Made by a program: the position numbers and the translations under genes
Part shown: positions 63,181 through 64,000 of the stretch, in pieces
Numbering within the stretch: the stretch's first letter is position 1
How the letters are laid out: each line of letters starts with the position of its first letter
Source of the DNA: JAJPKK01 sp963702755
Lineage (GTDB): Bacteria > Pseudomonadota > Alphaproteobacteria > Rhizobiales > Xanthobacteraceae
Length of the DNA: 64,000 nucleotides
Reading direction: 5' to 3'
Assembly: GCA_963702755.1 (NCBI GenBank)
Contig: CAVPDZ010000009.1
Coordinates: 992,001-1,056,000, forward strand
The notes under the pieces: generated by a model
The model's input: the letters and a program-made list of their open reading frames with translations, nothing else
The model's database searches: none
Told to the model about the DNA's origin: nothing

Positions 63181-64000
63181 GTGGCCAGCAACGTGTCGGA
63201 CGAGCTCGGGGCGAGCGCGCTTCACTATCATCGCACGCCGAGGCCCGGAAAGATCGCGATCCAGCCGACGAAGCCGCTCGGCACGCAGCATGATCTTGCT
63301 CTTGCTTACACGCCGGGCGTCGCGGTCGCCTGCGAGGCGATTGCGGCCGATCCCGGCCGAAGCGGCGACGCTGACGGCCCGCGCCAATCTCGTCGCGGTG
63401 GTGACGAACGGCAGCGCGGTGCTCGGCCTCGGCAACATCGGTCCGCTCGCCGGCAAGCCGGTGATGGAAGGCAAGGCGGTGCTGTTCAAGAAGTTTGCCG
63501 GCATCGACGTGTTCGACATCGAGATCGACGCCAAGGAGGTCGACCGCATCGTCGATGTGGTGGCGGCGCTGGAGCCGACCTTCGGCGGCATCAACCTCGA
63601 GGACATCAAGGCGCCGGAATGCTTCGAGGTCGAGGCGCGGCTGCAGCAGCGCATGAAGATCCCGGTATTCCACGACGACCAGCACGGCACCGCGATCATC
63701 GTCGCCGCCGCCATCAAGAACGCGCTGTTTCTGGGCGGCAAGACGCTCGACCGCGTCAAGATCGTGACCTCGGGCGCGGGTGCGGCGGCGCTCGCCTGCC
63801 TCAATCTCCTGGTCTCGCTCGGCGCGCGCCGCGAGAACATCTGGGTCACCGACATCGAAGGCGTGGTCTACGAAGGCCGCGCCAAGCTGATGGACCGGTG
63901 GAAGAGCATCTATGCCCAGAAGACCGACAAGCGCACCCTCGCCGAGGTGATCGAAGGCGCCGACATCTTTCTGGGACTCTCCGCGCCGGGCGTGCTCAAG
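63181..64000 (+). CDS. maeB: NADP-dependent malic enzyme (partial, frameshifted)
   Basis: Oxidative decarboxylation of malate to pyruvate. GTG at 63181 has AGGAGGGG upstream; the start ASNVSDELGASALHYHRTPR and AYTPGVAVACEAIA are the standard bacterial malic-enzyme opening. An extra C in a CCC run near 63348 breaks the frame; then AEAATLTARANLVAVVTNGS, KPVMEGKAVLFKKFAGIDVF, the metal site in FGGINLEDIKAPECFEVE and the NADP region VTSGAGAAALACLNLL follow. The window ends within the dinucleotide-binding domain, so the phosphotransacetylase-like C-terminal domain of MaeB, if present, is not seen. Confidence 0.93.
   Translation, partial: MASNVSDELGASALHYHRTPRPGKIAIQPTKPLGTQHDLALAYTPGVAVACEAIAADPGRSGDADGPRQSRRGGDERQRGARPRQHRSARRQAGDGRQGGAVQEVCRHRRVRHRDRRQGGRPHRRCGGGAGADLRRHQPRGHQGAGMLRGRGAAAAAHEDPGIPRRPARHRDHRRRRHQERAVSGRQDARPRQDRDLGRGCGGARLPQSPGLARRAPREHLGHRHRRRGLRRPRQADGPVEEHLCPEDRQAHPRRGDRRRRHLSGTLRAGRAQ

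Noticed and set aside
1..64000. CRISPR arrays, tRNA or rRNA genes, transposases and integrases
   Set aside because: No regularly spaced direct repeats, no recognisable RNA gene and no mobile-element enzyme was found on either strand by reading; the palindromic elements carry no coding sequence.

Overview
The window is high-GC alphaproteobacterial DNA. Gene content and the order of a central core block (slt, dapA, smpB, rpoZ, rsh, pdxJ, acpS, lepB, rnc, era, recO, parC, bpt, ilvA) fit Hyphomicrobiales (Rhizobiales), close to Bradyrhizobium, Rhodopseudomonas or Xanthobacteraceae relatives. The many solute-binding proteins, aromatic-degradation enzymes and rhizobial-type palindromic repeats point the same way. 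This placement is inference from gene content; no database search was possible. No rRNA, tRNA, CRISPR array, prophage or transposase was recognised.

Layout. 1-6.2 kb: a partial AAC(6')-like acetyltransferase, a NicC-like flavin monooxygenase, a secreted ABM-domain protein, a branched-chain-type solute-binding protein, a VanA-like Rieske oxygenase, a DUF2630 protein and a Crp/Fnr regulator. 6.5-9.3 kb: radA and alr on the minus strand. 9.4-12.4 kb: an FdrA/DUF1116 operon related to oxamate carbamoyltransferase (AllFG). 12.5-20 kb: beta-carbonic anhydrase, CorA, an LLM flavin oxidoreductase, an MFS transporter, ModA-like and TctC-like binding proteins, a tautomerase and a GNAT enzyme. 20-23 kb: recJ and a dihydroxyphthalate-decarboxylase-family protein. 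23.2-28.8 kb: a complete SsuABC/NitT-type importer followed by a ThDP-dependent enzyme, with palindromic repeat elements in the gaps. 28.8-30.8 kb: a transglycosylase remnant, a Pro/Ala-repeat protein and an alpha/beta hydrolase.

30.8-53.8 kb is the conserved core: cell-wall turnover and lysine synthesis (slt, dapA), mechanosensitive channel, trans-translation (smpB), base-excision repair (family 5 UDG), RNA polymerase omega and the stringent-response enzyme, vitamin B6 and ACP activation, two tandem signal peptidases, RNase III, Era, RecO, topoisomerase IV subunit A, a protein-tagging transferase and threonine deaminase. Three paralogous Tyr/Trp-rich secreted proteins of unknown function sit inside this core, on the opposite strand, between recO and parC.

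53.9-64 kb is catabolic again: an arylsulfatase divergent from an outer-membrane Phenol_MetA_deg protein, then a hydroxycinnamate-type locus. In that locus marR and an amidohydrolase are transcribed one way and a solute-binding protein plus feruloyl-CoA synthase the other, with a perfect 19-bp palindrome between them that is a likely MarR operator. A Tat-exported amidohydrolase and the start of a malic enzyme end the window.

Sequence quality matters here. About 21 single- or double-base frameshifts break otherwise well-conserved genes, including essential ones (parC, era, smpB, rsh with four). Where the original reading can be inferred, most are one extra or missing base, often in a short G or C run. 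They look like sequencing or assembly errors, so the broken genes are annotated as single CDSs spanning both frames.
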